Below are positions 1 through 10,420 of a DNA stretch of 39,266 nt, piece by piece. This DNA is from Chara braunii (Eukaryota; Streptophyta; Charophyceae; Charales; Characeae): assembly GCA_003427395.1 (NCBI GenBank), contig BFEA01000901.1:302483-341748 (forward strand), in the 5' to 3' direction. A program made the translations under genes and the position numbers. The first letter of the stretch is position 1. Each line of letters opens with the position of its first letter. Under the pieces are notes generated by a model, which ran no database searches, had not been told where the DNA came from, and was given only the letters and a program-made list of their open reading frames with translations.

Positions 1-81
<81 letters not shown>
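1..81. repeat. (GA)n microsatellite
   Basis: An uninterrupted GA dinucleotide run reaches the left edge of the window. It is followed to about position 300 by degenerate purine-rich sequence. Similar runs recur at 3218-3272, 3602-3642, 3748-3812, 4820-4883 (as CT), 12113-12152 and 28660-28712, so this is a general habit of the genome. Confidence 0.97.
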
Positions 82-84
<3 letters not shown>

Positions 85-536
85 TCCGATTGTGTACATG
101 TGTCTGTGAGAGAGAGAGACACACACATACACAGAGGAAGAGAGGGAGGGGAAGGGAGAGGAAGAGAGGAAGAGAGAGATGGAGAAGAGAGAATGGGAGG
201 GATTCATCGGGCAGAGATGATGATGAAGGGACAGACACAGCGAGAAGTAGAGACAAAGGCAGGGACAACCAAGAGAAAGGGCGAGGGGGTGGGGGGAAAA
301 GTCTAAAGGTACAGACTTCAGGAGGCGGCTTGACCACCTGAGATGGAGAAAGGTGGTTCTCACGGGGCAGAGACACCAGACGCATAGTCGTCAAATAGTC
401 GAGGTGATCGGTGGAGCGGGTGCAACATCCACGCCACTGCATGCACAGGGAGAGCCATCATCCGCACACGTTGTCGGAGGGCGCGGTGTCCCGGCCCTCC
501 TGTGTACCAGGCTTCTGCTCAGTGCCAGTCCCCAGC
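82..536. other. intergenic, purine-rich, no gene seen
   Basis: The stretch to about 300 is GA-rich and degenerate; the remainder has mixed composition. Short ORFs here are low-complexity (Arg/Glu-rich) and I regard them as artefacts of the purine strand. The 3' end of the minus-strand gene at 537-2138 would have its 3' UTR here. I see no clear polyadenylation signal. Confidence 0.6.
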
Positions 537-2138
537 TCAGATGCCCGAGTCGTGGGCTTGGCTTGCGGGGGCTCCTTTGCTCGAGGTCCCCTTCCCGTCC
601 CCTTGTTTTCCAAACTCAGAGGAAGGTGCATTGGTGCCAGACTCAGTCTGACTTGCTTCGGATGCGGCAGATTCACCACTTGATTTGGGGAGGGGTTTCG
701 ACTTGTCCGACTCAGAATCATCAGACCCCGAGAGGGGGGCTTCACTTGCAGGGGCTCCTCCCTTGGTAGACTTCTCTGCGCTGACCCCATGTTGTCCCGA
801 TGCAGACGAAGGAGGACTGGAATTCTGTCCAGATGCAGACGAAGGAGAACTGGATGGGGCAGATTCACCGCTTGATTTGGGGAGAGGTTTCAACTTGTCC
901 GACTCAGAATCATGAGATCCCGAGAGGGGGGCTTCACTTGCAGGGGCTCCCATTTCAGTCGACTTCTTCTCGCTGCCTCCATGTTGTCCTGACTGGGATG
1001 AAGGCGCATAAAGGGTACCCGAACCACTCGCCAAGTCGCCGTCCTTGCTGTCCCCTCCTTGACTCGATTCGGATGAAGCTATATAGTCGCTAGCAAAACT
1101 CCCCAAGGACGCTTGCAAGACGTCCTCGTACAGGCTCGATAGGGCCGCTTCATCGTAACTAGAGCTAAGGGGGGCGGTTTGTGAAAGCTCACTCCACTCA
1201 TCAGATCCGATAGAGTGGGGGGCTTCACTCGAGACAAGTCCTTGTTCCAAGGAGCTCTTTTCCCCATCGACTTGTTGTCCAGACTCGGAGGAGGAGACCG
1301 CCACATCTGATGAGCCACTCTGACTCCCTCCTTCGATGTTTAACGACGACGACGCTAGAGCTGTGCTTCCCAGTGCGGTGTAGACCTTCTTGACAATTTT
1401 ACCAAGTCGCCCAAGTTTCCCAACCACATCGGGACCACCCTCACTCCCTCGGAGTCCTGCGATGAAGGACGCTGGAGCTGCGTTTCCTAGTTCGGTGTAC
1501 GCCTTCTTGGCAGTTTTGCGAAGTACACTGACCACATCTGACCCACTTCCACCCCCTCCTTCGGTCTCCAAGGACCCTTGAGCTGGGTTGACCAGTTTGG
1601 CGTATGCCTTCGCGGCAGTGTTAGCCACTTCGGTCGCGGAGACCCCTCCCGCAATGGGTAGGCTAGGGAGGGATTTAGTGGAGAAGGCCTTGCCTGTCTG
1701 CACCAACGGAGCCAGATGAGGCATGCAGACGCCTAGCAGCTGGTTGGGATCGAACCCGGCCTCGGTGAGGGCCTGGAAGAAGTCATTTCTGCACGTCTCT
1801 GACATTATAGACGGATCAAGAGGTAAGCCGCTGACTATCCGTGCCAGAGGCAGGCAGCATATGATATCTACCGTCTCTGAAGGGGGACACATATCTCGCA
1901 GGGTGGAGAAATCCAGACTCTTGAAATCGACAGAACACTGAGAGCCCGGCATGACTTCCCCCTCTTGCATCCACCTTGAACGGTCATTGTCACCTTCTTG
2001 ATTCCATCCAGAACCAGAGAACCTTAGGTGCCTTCCCGAGGCGGAGGCAAAAGATGACGGCCTCTCCGACCAGATCATCAACAAGCAGGCGAAGACAACA
2101 AAGCGGAATACCAGTCGATCATGGCTACGTGTCGCCAT
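537..2138 (-). CDS. putative secreted Cys-containing, Ser-rich repeat protein (SPARK-like?)
   Basis: A single open frame of 533 codons on the minus strand starts at ATG 2138 and stops at 537. Residues 1-33 look like a signal peptide: a basic start, a hydrophobic stretch FRFVVFACLLMIW, then a small-residue region. Residues 68-138 carry six cysteines (C68, C84, adjacent C94-C95, C116, C138) in a compact helical-looking segment. This spacing resembles the SPARK domain of plant GPI-anchored proteins and receptor-like kinases, but that is a tentative match. Residues 171-280 contain three degenerate copies of a unit with the core KTAKKAYTxLGN, a Ser/Gly linker and a DVV ending. From about 281 the chain is Ser/Pro/Glu-rich and probably disordered, with a 64-residue duplicated unit (192-bp DNA repeat, 669-758 and 861-950). 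No kinase domain or C-terminal hydrophobic GPI signal is visible. The length and non-random repeat structure support real coding; the function is unknown. It may be extracellular-matrix or wall associated. Confidence 0.72.
   Translation of the reverse strand: MATRSHDRLVFRFVVFACLLMIWSERPSSFASASGRHLRFSGSGWNQEGDNDRSRWMQEGEVMPGSQCSVDFKSLDFSTLRDMCPPSETVDIICCLPLARIVSGLPLDPSIMSETCRNDFFQALTEAGFDPNQLLGVCMPHLAPLVQTGKAFSTKSLPSLPIAGGVSATEVANTAAKAYAKLVNPAQGSLETEGGGGSGSDVVSVLRKTAKKAYTELGNAAPASFIAGLRGSEGGPDVVGKLGRLGKIVKKVYTALGSTALASSSLNIEGGSQSGSSDVAVSSSESGQQVDGEKSSLEQGLVSSEAPHSIGSDEWSELSQTAPLSSSYDEAALSSLYEDVLQASLGSFASDYIASSESSQGGDSKDGDLASGSGTLYAPSSQSGQHGGSEKKSTEMGAPASEAPLSGSHDSESDKLKPLPKSSGESAPSSSPSSASGQNSSPPSSASGQHGVSAEKSTKGGAPASEAPLSGSDDSESDKSKPLPKSSGESAASEASQTESGTNAPSSEFGKQGDGKGTSSKGAPASQAHDSGI
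669..950. repeat. 192-bp in-frame duplication inside the secreted-protein gene
   Basis: The sequence at 669-758 recurs at 861-950 with few changes, offset by exactly 192 bp (64 codons). It encodes the repeated SGE/KPLPK/SESD/GAPASEAP segment. The exact multiple of three means the expansion kept the frame. Confidence 0.85.
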
Positions 2139-2399
2139 CCTGTAGCTCTGAAGATTGCAACCGCCTAGTAATAGGTCCCGCCGATCTCAACACTTGACAA
2201 TGTCAATGTCAGTGAAGTGAGACGTTGCAGACAGATCTCTCCACCTGCCACGTCTAGTACGACGTGGACGTCCTCCACCTGCAGCGACATGCCACGGACT
2301 GCTGTGAGATTACCAAGAAGACAAAAGGCTACACTGAAAACCAAAATAATAATAAGTAATAACAGTAACAAGAAAATTAATTTTATTCGTATTTGTTTC
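2139..2399. other. upstream region of the secreted-protein gene
   Basis: This lies 5' of the minus-strand ORF. I do not find a convincing TATA box close to the start. The distal part is AT-rich. No independent gene is supported. Confidence 0.4.
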
Positions 2400-2536
2400 C
2401 TTGCAAAAGTACATCTTTCGCCGTTTCGTAGCAAACGTACATCTTTCGCTTCGTTGCAAATGTACATCTTTCGTTTCGTTGCAAAAGTACATCTTTTTTT
2501 TTTTTTTTTTTAAATACATCTTTTTTCGTTGCAGCT
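2400..2536. repeat. short tandem repeat, period about 28-30 bp
   Basis: Four to five copies of a unit containing GTACATCTTTCG followed by TTCGTTGCAAA stand in tandem. One copy is interrupted by a poly-T run near 2493-2511. It lies 260-400 bp upstream of the minus-strand gene, so it could be part of its promoter region, but nothing shows that. Confidence 0.8.
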
Positions 2537-3215
2537 TTTCAGCTAGGTCCCGGTAGTTTCACACCAAAAATATTTGCGGCCGGGTTCGCACGTTCGTTGC
2601 AAAAACGCGCTATTTCTGCAATCCCCCCTCCCCTCCCCCCCCTCCTCTCTGGAAATGGTCCAGTGAACAGCAACCAAGATGTGTAGCTAGTCTCCCAGTA
2701 TGTGGGCGACCATAAGGTTACCTCAAGTTAATTACGGAAGGCTTTAACAAGAATTAAAAAAAAAAAAAAAAAAAAGTCTGTGCAATCCATTCTGGCACTG
2801 TGCACATTCGGCTTACTGCCAATTCGACAGGACTCATTTTACAAATTTACAGAAGCCCTTGGGCTCACTGATGTTTTCCAGGTATTATCGCTGCCTTCCT
2901 TATGCTTGCCGGGAATGAGCCACCGAACAGGTAACCCCCAGAAGGGAAAAAAAAAAAAGAAAAAAGACGTGTGCTCCAATCAAGTGGACATCGCCGACGT
3001 CAACTCACAAGAAGACAAACAGATCATATTGCAAACGAAGCCTCCACCACTCAGGTTTGATACGAAGAGAAAAGCCATAAGCTTCCGTACGCACAAAAAG
3101 AACCGCAGAGGATGTGATGTGTGGTCCCCTACTCAGGTTTGATACGAAGAGAACACGAGATCAACAACACAACTGGGAAAGAAACCGCACAGTAAAATGC
3201 CTGAGCCAAACAAAC

Positions 3216-3279
<64 letters not shown>

Positions 3280-3601
3280 ACGAGAGCACAGATCATGGGG
3301 CACGAGATGGAGGAGAGGGAGAGGGAGCAGGAGAAGGAGAAACCACACACGGGAAGCACCACAGGCTTCAGTACGCGCAAAAGGAACATGTACTTTTGTA
3401 AAACGAGACCAGTATAGCTCGACGTAACATGCTGGCGATGTCCCTACAGCCGTTTCAACCCTTCACCAGCAACGACGGACTCGTGAGGGGACAGAAAAGG
3501 GCGTGTACCTACAACCAGAAAACCGATCAAGTATATCTGAAAGAAGCTACCGCTGGCAAACAGCCGCAACTTAGCAAAGACCACGTAGCTAGATCGAGCA
3601 C

Positions 3602-3641
<40 letters not shown>

Positions 3642-3743
3642 GAGGAGGAGGGGGAAGGAAGAGGCAGACCGAATGAAGGAGATGTAGAAGGAGCACACAG
3701 CCGCAACTTAGCAAAGACAAGACCACGTAGCTAGATCGAGCAG

Positions 3744-3819
<76 letters not shown>

Positions 3820-4077
3820 TGAGGAGGGGAGATTAGGCGAATTTGAAACCGTCAGAGACAGATCCAAAGATAGAAACGAGGCGGCCTTCTGTCATGATCG
3901 TGGCGAAGAGAGTATGTGGCAGACCAAGGGGGACTGGCAGAGGGAAAAGATGTAAGATTTGAGAAGGGAACCCCATTGTGCGACAGTCGCTGGAGGTACT
4001 CGGAAACCGTCGAGCCAGGCGATCCGACAGATGACGGGCCAGTAAAGACTCCCAAGTACAGAAGCCAAAAATGACGG
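2537..4077. other. gene-free stretch with GA microsatellites and small direct repeats
   Basis: It contains poly-A near 2756-2775 and GA runs at 3218-3272, 3602-3642 and 3748-3812. There are two direct duplications. One is the ACTCAGGTTTGATACGAAGA motif near 3050 and 3132. The other is the flank GCAACTTAGCAAAGAC plus CACGTAGCTAGATCGAGCA near 3569 and 3703, each copy leading into a GA run. The duplicated flanks suggest that the last two microsatellites arose by local duplication. No credible gene was found. Confidence 0.7.
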
Positions 4078-4375
4078 AAAGCGCGCCGAATCGAAGGCAG
4101 CATCCACGCGCGGACTCGAAAGCGCGCGAGCATTGCAGATTTGAACTTCAAAACACGCGCACTCAAAAGCGCGCCAAATAGCATCCACGCGCCCTCAAAA
4201 GCGCGCCAAATAGCATCCACGTGCACTCAAAAGCGCGCCAAATAGCATCCACGCGCACTCAAAAGCGCGCGAGAATTGCAGATTTGAACTTCAAACGCGC
4301 GCACTCAGAAGCGCGCCAAATCGAAGGCAGCATCCACACGCGCACTCAAAAGCGCGCGAGATCGAAGGCAGCATC
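4078..4375. repeat. GCGCGC-containing minisatellite, period about 33-36 bp
   Basis: Repeated units contain CACTCAAAAGCGCGCCAAAT followed by AGCATCCACGCG. At least three near-identical adjacent units lie at 4155-4265, with longer variants on both sides that also carry GAATTGCAGATTTGAACTTC and ATCGAAGGCAGCATCC. The region is rich in CpG and in the GCGCGC palindrome. Confidence 0.85.
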
Positions 4376-4552
4376 CTAAGAGCGTAACCACCGCCTGCCA
4401 GATGCCACGTGTCGTACCGATGAAGTCAGTTCCCGTCGTGACGGAATTCCGAATTGGACCGAATATAGAATCTCGAAGCAGGTGGCGATCTAAGGTAAGA
4501 GAGTTCCGTTCTGTTGGTGGGAAGCTGCACCTGCTGGAAACCGGGTCCAGCG

Positions 4553-4618
4553 ACCCATAAGTATATGATAAATACACCAATGACGTCCCATAAGTATATG
4601 ATAAATACACCAATGAAG
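4553..4618. repeat. 35-bp direct duplication
   Basis: The segment CCCATAAGTATATGATAAAT plus ACACCAATGA occurs twice in immediate succession and is nearly identical. It is a simple tandem duplication with no evident function. Confidence 0.9.
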
Positions 4619-4817
4619 ATATCTACAGTGCCGATTCTACAATCGGTAACCAGTACGTCCTAGGGCTGGGGAGACAGCCATCGATTACTTCTCCAAAGAG
4701 AAGGATTAGTCTCCCGTGCAGCCTCTCTATAATCTCTAGTAGGTAATCAACTCTATCTCAGCTATGAATTCAAAATAGAAAGCAGTAGGTCGATGCCACG
4801 TGTCGATCTGCAGAAGT

Positions 4818-4819
<2 letters not shown>

Positions 4820-4883
<64 letters not shown>
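4820..4883. repeat. (CT)n microsatellite
   Basis: A pure CT run of about 64 bp. The DNA between here and 5250 contains a poly-T/T-rich run near 4899-4911 and a poly-A run near 5112-5133, and no gene. Confidence 0.97.
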
Positions 4884-4888
<5 letters not shown>

Positions 4889-5250
4889 ATAAGGGCCTGT
4901 TTTTTTTTTTTCCTTCTGTTTTTTAAAGGACAAAACAAGAAATCGGAAAGGGAGACAGGAATGTCTGCCCCTTCCGTAATCGAAGACACACGACCGTACA
5001 GTCCTTCGGGACATATCCGTTAAAATTGGAAAGATACAGAGAAAGAAGATTAGCAGGGGCCATGGCCCCTGATCAAAGATGAATGACACGCATAAATCGA
5101 GAAATGGTACCAAAAAAAAAAAAAAAAAAAAAAGAACCGTACTGATGTGAGGGGAAAGAACCCGTTATATTTAAGAAATAAAAATAAAAAACAAAATGAA
5201 CAGCAGCAGCAGCAGGCACAGCGTATTAGATAACAGAGTGAGTGGGCGTC

Positions 5251-5410
5251 GAGTCCCACTAGCAGCGTTGAATTTCCTCAACGCCTGAATCTGGACGTGT
5301 TTGTGAAGATGTGCGGTCGAGGAAACTCAACGCTAATTCTGCATATCTCCTCAAACCCGTCCAGATTCAGGCGTTAAGAAAAATCAACGCTGCTACCGGT
5401 AGTGGGACTC
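5251..5410. repeat. long imperfect hairpin (inverted repeat, arms about 53-59 nt)
   Basis: The left arm 5251-5303 pairs with the right arm 5352-5410. The outer ends are GAGTCCCACT and AGTGGGACTC, and the inner segments ACGCCTGAATCTGGACG and CGTCCAGATTCAGGCGT are perfectly complementary. There is one 6-nt insertion (CCGGTA) in the right arm and a loop of about 48 nt. The shape fits a MITE/foldback remnant or a hairpin RNA precursor; sequence alone does not decide. Confidence 0.85.
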
Positions 5411-5880
5411 GGCAACGGAGAAGACTGATACTTGTATTCCAGAGGAGTGAAAGACCCACAAGGAATTCTTTTTTTTTTTTTTTTTTTTTTTTTTTCCCTG
5501 AGGAATTCGTTATGGGCATCGAGGGAGATCAAAATACGGTGAAAATAAAATAAAACAAAATAAGGTACCAGAAAACCCGAAAATGAAATACGAAGCTACG
5601 AGGGGAAAAGTAAATTACATCCGGATAGGGATGGAGGAGTGAGTGCAAACTCACACTGCGTAGGACTTTTCTAAATGTATTTGTCCGAAACCACGGCGAG
5701 ACCTGGATGAATCTGACCGTAATCACGTCCAAAGCTCAGCAGAAAGAGTCAGAGTCTGACTATGCCCTGACGCAGAATAACAGCAACAGGCATCGACAGG
5801 CGGACCCGGATTGTCATTCCCACAAAACAGTGAGCGGGAGGAAGAGCAACAGGGGCAGAGCAGAATTGGTGACGGTGAGA
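5411..5880. other. gene-free stretch
   Basis: Contains a poly-T run at about 5469-5495 and otherwise mixed sequence. No convincing coding region or structured element was recognised. Confidence 0.6.
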
Positions 5881-6760
5881 AGGGCAGAAGATAGATAGAT
5901 AGATAAAAGCCGGTAGATTAGCGGGGTAGAACAGCAAAAGACCGAGCAGACACTGGATAACACTAAGACGGGTAGACGGACATATAAGGAAGGGGGGGTA
6001 GATGAGAGGGGTAGAACAGCAAAAGGCAGAGCACACTGGGTAGACGGGCAAGAAAGCGGAACAGATGATTGAGTTGGAACAAGAGCAGCGGGCAGTTTAA
6101 TAATATACAACATGATAACGGAAAACAGCGAGCGGGGGCGTAGAGGATAAGGGTAATAGATGAGCAGGATGGACAAGCAAGAGCCAGATCACGGTACATA
6201 ACGGTGATAGATAAGCCGGTAGGTGAGCAGGGCAGATACATAGATACGCCAGTAGATTGGCCGGGTAGAACAGCAAAAAGGGCAAGGTTCTCCTTTCCTA
6301 GCTCCTACCTCCCCCTGTGTCCCCAGAATAGAAGGGGCTTGTAAGAACAGCAAAAGACAGAGCGCACTGGATGGCACTGAGAGGAGTAGACAGACATACA
6401 AGGAGGTAGATGAGAGGGGTAGAACAGCAAAAGGCGAGGTATATTGGACACCAGTGAACAGGGTGGAGAGACATTGGAAAAGAGTGAGCGGGGCGGTAGA
6501 GGGTTCGGGGCATAGATGAGCGGGGTAGATAAGCAACAACCACATCATGCTACATCACGGTGATAGGGGTAGACTGAAAGCTAAACTGATCCATGAGAGG
6601 GGCACAACGACAAAAGACAGCAAACCGGATAACATTGAACGAGGTAAAGGGGAGAGATGAGCGGAGTAGATAAGCAGCAGGTACATAACAGTGATAGGGG
6701 TAAACCGAAAGACGAGGGGCTCCATGAGAGGGGCAGAAGAAATGTTAGATAAGCAACAGA
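5881..6760. repeat. degenerate tandem satellite, period about 75-90 bp
   Basis: The motif GGGGTAGAACAGCAAAAG recurs near 5921, 6008, 6262, 6338, 6414 and, more degenerate, 6596 and 6724. A second module, GTAGATAAGCA followed by CGGTGATAGGGGTA, recurs near 6160-6215, 6523-6575 and 6664-6706. The minus-strand ORFs rich in Cys, Leu and Pro seen across this block follow the repeat in several frames, so I do not call them genes. Confidence 0.8.
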
Positions 6761-7304
6761 ACAACAGCGCCACGCAGAAAAACAGTGGGCGTCACTTAAC
6801 GACATATAAACGGGCCTGACGAACAGAACAACAGCGCCACGCAGCCCATTCTTACAACATGAAGGAACAACACTGAGCGAGGGGCCGTGTGTTCCTACCT
6901 TCTTCGCCCGAATCTAACGTACGGTTATTATAGCTGAATCTGGGTCACATTTCAGTCTAGATACGACTGTAATGACCGTACGTTTTATTCCGGTTGGTGG
7001 AGGAGGGGGGGAGGAGGGAGGGGAGGTCGCGGGGTCCAGAACACAAAGATAAACAGTCAAGGGTTCACGCTGGCCAGCACAGGGCAGAATCCTGCAATAG
7101 GATCAGAAATATTTCCAAGGAGGAGGAGGAGAGAGTTCACCGGACATACACTTGGTGTCATAGAAATAAGCTCTTTATCGAAAAAACACTATTTTGGGCA
7201 AATTAGGCAAAAATAGCGATCGTAATCAACTCTTTTAAAATTCAGAGAAAGACACGACGTCTTACATGATATATAGTCTGAACTTCGTGGCGACACCAAG
7301 GCTT
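6761..7304. other. gene-free stretch
   Basis: A short duplication of GAACAACAGCGCCACGCAG lies near 6759 and 6823. The rest is mixed composition, and I see nothing else identifiable. Confidence 0.55.
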
Positions 7305-7640
7305 CAACCGATCAATCAACAAACCAATCAATAAACCAATCAATCAATCAATCAAGTAATAAATCAAGCAATCAAACAAGCAAGCAGCAATCGATAAAGC
7401 ACGCAATCAAGCCATTGATCAAGCAATCAAGTAATCAAGCAAATCAAGGAGTTGATTAGCTATCAAGTAATCAAGCAGTCGTCAAGCAAGCACCCAATCA
7501 AGCAAAGAATCGACCGATCACCAGGCACTCGCTCAATTAATCTCTCCAATCGGATCCCATAAATGATGATCAAGCAATCATCAAGCAAGCAGGCCATCAA
7601 TCAATGAATCGATCGATCAGCCGGGCAATCGTTCAATTAA
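7305..7640. repeat. degenerate ATCAA/ATCAAGCA simple repeat
   Basis: Degenerate tandem runs of AATC, ATCAAGCA and ATCAAGTA extend over about 330 bp. A longer unit containing CAATTAATC/TCCAATC is duplicated near 7500-7555 and 7600-7655. Confidence 0.85.
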
Positions 7641-7859
7641 CTCATCCAATCCCGTCCGGTGAACGTGGTTCATCTATGTATCGGCATACGGCGATGCCCC
7701 GATGAGGCCGGACTGGTGACAACCTCGCCAACACGGGTCAGGTGATATAAGTTGCCCTCACTGACAGGTGAGAAACACAATACCAGGGTCAGATCGATCT
7801 CCAGCTCCTTGGCGATGGCAACAACAGCGCGCTCTCTCGGAAGATCTCGGGGCAAAGGT

Positions 7860-8112
7860 ATAAAACCTCTTCGCGCCAAAACTTTTGTATTCATTTCCCG
7901 CCGAAGGGAGCAAAAGCTGTGGCTGGCCCCAAAATGACTTTTCCTCTCATTTTTGCACCCTGGCTGGGCCGGTAAGGCTGTGCAAAAATGGCGGGAAAGT
8001 GTTTTACAGGGTGCACACACAAGTGATGCCAAAGGTCATTTGGGGGCCTGCGGCACCTTTTGCCCCGTTCGGGGGCAAATGAATACAAAGGTTTTGTAGC
8101 GGGGGTGTTTAT
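7860..8112. mobile_element. foldback (MITE-like) element, family 1
   Basis: Left arm 7860-7971 and right arm 7975-8112 are inverted copies of one ~140-bp unit. Each reads, from outside inward, ATAAA, ACAAAACCTTTGTATTCATTT, a CCCC-N-GGGG palindrome, GGCCCCAAAATGAC, and TGCACCCTG. The right arm is the fuller copy and also carries TGTAAAACACTTTCCCGCCA. A third copy lies at 11938-12080. No ORF is conserved. The arms are diverged by roughly a quarter, so this is an old element. Confidence 0.75.
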
Positions 8113-8129
8113 GAATTTTCCCTGTACCT

Positions 8130-8360
8130 TTCCCCGCTTCATCTCCGACACGCCGGGTGACGCGGGAAGGTCGGGGACCCCGCTTGACAGATGCCCGGGC
8201 GCTCTGCCTCACAAAAAAAACAAAGAAAAAGGACATCCTGAAGCCGAGGGGGCAGGGAGGGAGGGGGCAAGAGCGAGAAAGAGAATGCATCTTCCATCGT
8301 TTTGGAGGAAGATTCATTCTCATTTTTGCACTTCTACACGGCCCACACCCGCATGCACGA
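8130..8360 (-). mobile_element. diverged second copy of the 19.6-kb MITE
   Basis: Read on the minus strand, this matches the interior of the element at 19633-19920 in order: AAATGAGAATGAATCTTCCT, the GGAAGATGCAT palindrome, TTTCTTTCTC, TTGCCCCCTCCCTCCCT, CTTCAGG followed by a T-rich run, GGCAG, GGCGCCCGG or its variant, and GGGGTCC. The terminal inverted repeats are only weakly recognisable. It sits directly next to the foldback element at 7860-8112. Confidence 0.7.
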
Positions 8361-8683
8361 GAGAGAGAGAGAGGGTGTTCTCCCAACCATAGACACCTTC
8401 ATTATGGATGCACTTGACTGGAAAGAGTGCCATTATACATTCCTTATCAACAGTGCTACCCGCAGCCCTCATCAACCTGTGCTACTAGGCCCCTGAAGGG
8501 TGTGTGTTGTGATCAGTGGGTAATGCGCAGTTGTCACATAGCCTTCCACCATAGTGGTTGTTCCTTGATTTGACAAAATTTTTGATGTTTCAAAGCGGCG
8601 GGACTAATAAGCCTCACCACATCAACCATGAAAAGAATATGCCGTATACGGTCTATACGAGTCAATGTACAGCTTAGTGCCCT
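8361..8683. other. gene-free stretch
   Basis: Begins with a short GA run (8358-8373). Otherwise unremarkable sequence without a supported gene. Confidence 0.55.
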
Positions 8684-8930
8684 GTCCACATGCCCTTTCA
8701 TCGATCGCTCTACGTTTTTTTGTTCAACGATATGTTCACGTGTCCTTTCATTGATTGCTCTACGTGTCTATTCCTCGATCCGTCCACCTGTCGTTTCGTT
8801 GGTCGCTCCATGTGTTTATTCCTCGATCTATGCACATGTTCTTTCGACAATCGCGTCGAGTGTATGTTCCTCGATCCATGCACGTGTCGTTTCCATCAAT
8901 TGTATAATTAAGACCTTTGTTGACACATCC
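8684..8930. repeat. tandem repeat, period about 49 bp
   Basis: About five degenerate units each contain a CAYGTGTC-TTTC core, a GATYGCTC segment and TTCCTCGATCC. A related unit reappears at about 9315-9400. The 103-codon plus-strand ORF covering this block simply reads through the repeat. Confidence 0.8.
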
Positions 8931-9160
8931 GTCTCTTGATCGATCCAATGGTAATTAAACCTTTTGTCGGCCAATATGGCTAAAAATAGTATAATATATG
9001 TGTCTCTTGATCGATCTAGTGGTGGGGAATTTCAAATTTTACCTTTCTCGACCATTTGGCTAAGAATAGATCAAGAGTAGTATTTGTATTCCTCTATTGA
9101 TCCAATGGTGGAGAGCTTTGAATTTTACCGTTCTCGGCCATTTGGCTAAAAAAAGTAAAG
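8931..9160. repeat. tandem repeat, period about 85 bp, three units
   Basis: Three degenerate units run from TCTYTTGATCGATC, through a GGTGG/TTTACC segment, to TCGGCCATTTGGCTAA followed by an A-rich end. They start near 8931, 9001 and 9092. Confidence 0.75.
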
Positions 9161-10057
9161 TGTACTTAGCGTAGCAGCTGTTCCGATCAGCTTAACAAAG
9201 AAAAACAAAAATTTAAACTTTCGGTTCTATTTATGTATATGGCGGATTGGATCAGGTCGAACATTCAACGTTTTTTTTTTTTTTTTAATAATATAAATAT
9301 ATACGCAAGGGTCATTCCTCGATCGGTCCACATGTCGTTTTCCATTCATCGTACAACTCACCGCTTTATCAACGTGTTCATCTCTCGATCGATCCAAAGG
9401 TGCTCAAAACTTTATCAATTTATGTGTGTCATCCTTGCGTAGGGGTCATGCTAATTTTATTTTTTCTATATTATTTTAATTTTAATGAGTGTCCCGAAAG
9501 ACAATGGTGAGAAACTTTAAACTAAACCTATTTCGGCAATTTCACAATAAATCGATGAAGTGAATTATCTGTTTTCATAAGTTTAAACAAAAGAAAAAAA
9601 ATATACTTTTAAATTTATTTATGTACACGATAGGTTTGATTGAAACTAGCATTCTATGATAATGAACGTTATTTAACCAAAAAAATATAAATATAGGCTT
9701 AATTTTAACTATTATGGTATTATCATTATCATCTGCTCAGTTGAGATCTTTTTATTTATTTATTTTTTGAGTTAGAAAAAAAAAGACTATTTACTCGTTT
9801 TGTTACTATTATGACGCCGAACTAAAATCAGGTGATATTTTTGTGAAATCGTTGTATGATTTCACGTTTTTTGGATTCATTTTCAAAATTAATGGAGTCC
9901 GATTTTTGATGATGCGAGATAACTTATTGGTCAAAGTCGAACTCAAATTTCGGGATCAAATACTTTCATGATCAAGACATAATCCTATGAGAAAAAAAAG
10001 GTAAAAATACTTTCATCATCGAGACATAATCTTATGAAAAAATATTATCGTTTTATT
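9161..10057. other. AT-rich gene-free stretch
   Basis: Base composition drops sharply to AT-rich here, and the change persists to about 12.1 kb. There is a poly-T run near 9270-9287. No credible coding region: the ORFs are short and low in complexity. Confidence 0.65.
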
Positions 10058-10136
10058 TTTATTATTATTATTTATTATTATTTATTATTATTTATTATTA
10101 TTTATTATTATTTATTATTATTATTATTATTATTTT
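10058..10136. repeat. (TTATTATTAT)n microsatellite
   Basis: A TTA/TTAT repeat that keeps a 10-bp period (TATTATTATT) for several units before ending as pure TTA. Confidence 0.95.
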
Positions 10137-10420
10137 TTCAAACAAGAGTAGCCCGAATGTTATTATATTGATTTTATTACATCAAGATTCGAGCCCATGA
10201 TCTATTCATCATAAACAGTTACATGTGCTTTTATCATTCGACCACACTTAATTAACATTTAAATATCGACATGTTGGCTAAGGCATTAGTGTAGTAATAT
10301 ATGTTCAACTCGATTTAGAATCATTCACACTAGGCCCTCAAAATGACAAAATCTTCAAATGAGCCACCAAATCGAGTCCCTTTTTCACAAGGACTCAATC
10401 TGGTTGCTGATCTTATCATT

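Noticed and set aside
353-1581. Plus-strand and third-frame ORFs opposite the secreted-protein gene
   Set aside because: Shadows of the 533-codon minus-strand frame, with no features of their own.
5749-6805. Series of Cys/Leu/Pro-rich minus-strand ORFs
   Set aside because: The same peptide appears in several overlapping frames because the DNA is a degenerate satellite.
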